Positions 5,470 through 5,802 of a DNA stretch of 5,802 nt are shown here, piece by piece. Both the position numbers and the translations under genes were made by a program. Where the stretch lies: positions 1 to 5,802 of the forward strand of contig JACMMM010000392.1 in assembly GCA_014379065.1 (NCBI GenBank), read 5' to 3'. This DNA comes from Saprospiraceae bacterium. Its GTDB lineage: Bacteria > Bacteroidota > Bacteroidia > Chitinophagales > Saprospiraceae. Below the pieces are notes generated by a model that had not been told where the DNA came from, searched no databases, and saw only the letters and a list, made by a program, of their open reading frames with translations. Position 1 is the first letter of the stretch, and each line of letters begins with the position of its first letter.

Positions 5470-5802
5470 TTATTCCCCCAACCCCATCTTCTCAAACAAC
5501 CAGCCCATGCCCATTACTAGCCCACAGCCCAGCGGATTGTACCACAGGTAAGCGTCTTTATTGAACCAAAAACAAACCAGCACAATGGCCTCGCCCACCA
5601 GTGCTGCATAAAAGATCGCGCGACTTTTCACGCTTTTGAGGAAAAACGCAGTGAAAAATATCCCTAAAATGGTGCCGTAGAACATGGAGCCGACCATATT
5701 GACCGCCTGTATCAGGTTCTCCAAAAGCGAGACGAACATGGCAAAGGCAACAATGAACCCACCCCAGAGCACAATGGCTATTTTCGAGGCACGCAGGTAA
5801 TG
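5470..5802 (-). CDS. Sodium:solute symporter (SSF family), C-terminal part, cut by the window edge
   Basis: The frame is open to the right edge and gives the last 110 residues of a membrane transporter of the sodium:solute symporter family, beginning HYLRASKIAIVLWGG. Four hydrophobic segments are visible at about 9-27, 34-55, 61-80 and 86-103. The segments SLLENLIQAVNMVGSMFYGTI and LGIFFTAFFLKSVKSRA are typical of the late helices of this family in Bacteroidota. Proteins of this family use the inward Na+ gradient to import a small solute; the substrate cannot be read from the C-terminus. The GTG at 5772 is not taken as a start because coding continues upstream. The gene ends WLFEKMGLGE with TAA at 5472-5470, directly against the sorting-domain fragment. 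Confidence 0.85.
   Translation of the reverse strand, partial: HYLRASKIAIVLWGGFIVAFAMFVSLLENLIQAVNMVGSMFYGTILGIFFTAFFLKSVKSRAIFYAALVGEAIVLVCFWFNKDAYLWYNPLGCGLVMGMGWLFEKMGLGE

Overview
The window looks like a chromosomal segment from a member of the Bacteroidota, possibly Saprospiraceae-like, though the family-level guess is weak. Four things point that way: a bacillithiol-pathway deacetylase of the BshB1 type, a C-terminal fragment matching a type IX secretion (Por) sorting domain, a TAnnTTTG-type promoter box upstream of the PAP2 gene, and an A-run/GC-stem/T-run terminator. Most genes are housekeeping and most lie on the minus strand.

Layout from left to right: bshB1 (minus, 49-771), then a divergent spacer filled by an 18-bp tandem and inverted repeat. 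Next is a plus-strand gene of unknown function encoding a small single-span membrane protein (938-1477). It converges on endonuclease III, nth (minus, 1600-2250), and a perfect 38-bp inverted repeat fills the gap between them. A second spacer, built from short TATCCAA/TGTCCAA-type words, separates nth from purH (minus, 2483-4000). purH is preceded by a PAP2-family membrane phosphatase gene (minus, 4053-4700), which probably shares its transcript. A candidate promoter (4774-4781) and a strong bidirectional terminator (4796-4836) sit upstream of the PAP2 gene. Positions 4837-5275 hold no convincing gene, but contain a possible decayed small frame and a 23-residue hydrophobic frame. At the right edge are a truncated type IX sorting-domain fragment (5276-5467) and, two bases upstream of it, the C-terminal 110 residues of a sodium:solute symporter (5470 to the window edge).

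Functionally the genes are independent: thiol-cofactor synthesis (bshB1), base-excision repair (nth), the last two steps of IMP synthesis (purH), lipid or pyrophosphate phosphatase activity (PAP2) and Na+-coupled uptake (SSF). I see no defence system, mobile element with a transposase, CRISPR array or RNA gene. The most unusual aspect is non-coding. Several spacers each carry their own low-complexity word family, and three of these are folded into long inverted repeats that run up to the neighbouring genes. The orphan sorting-domain remnant and the altered cysteine pattern of endonuclease III are the other points worth checking.
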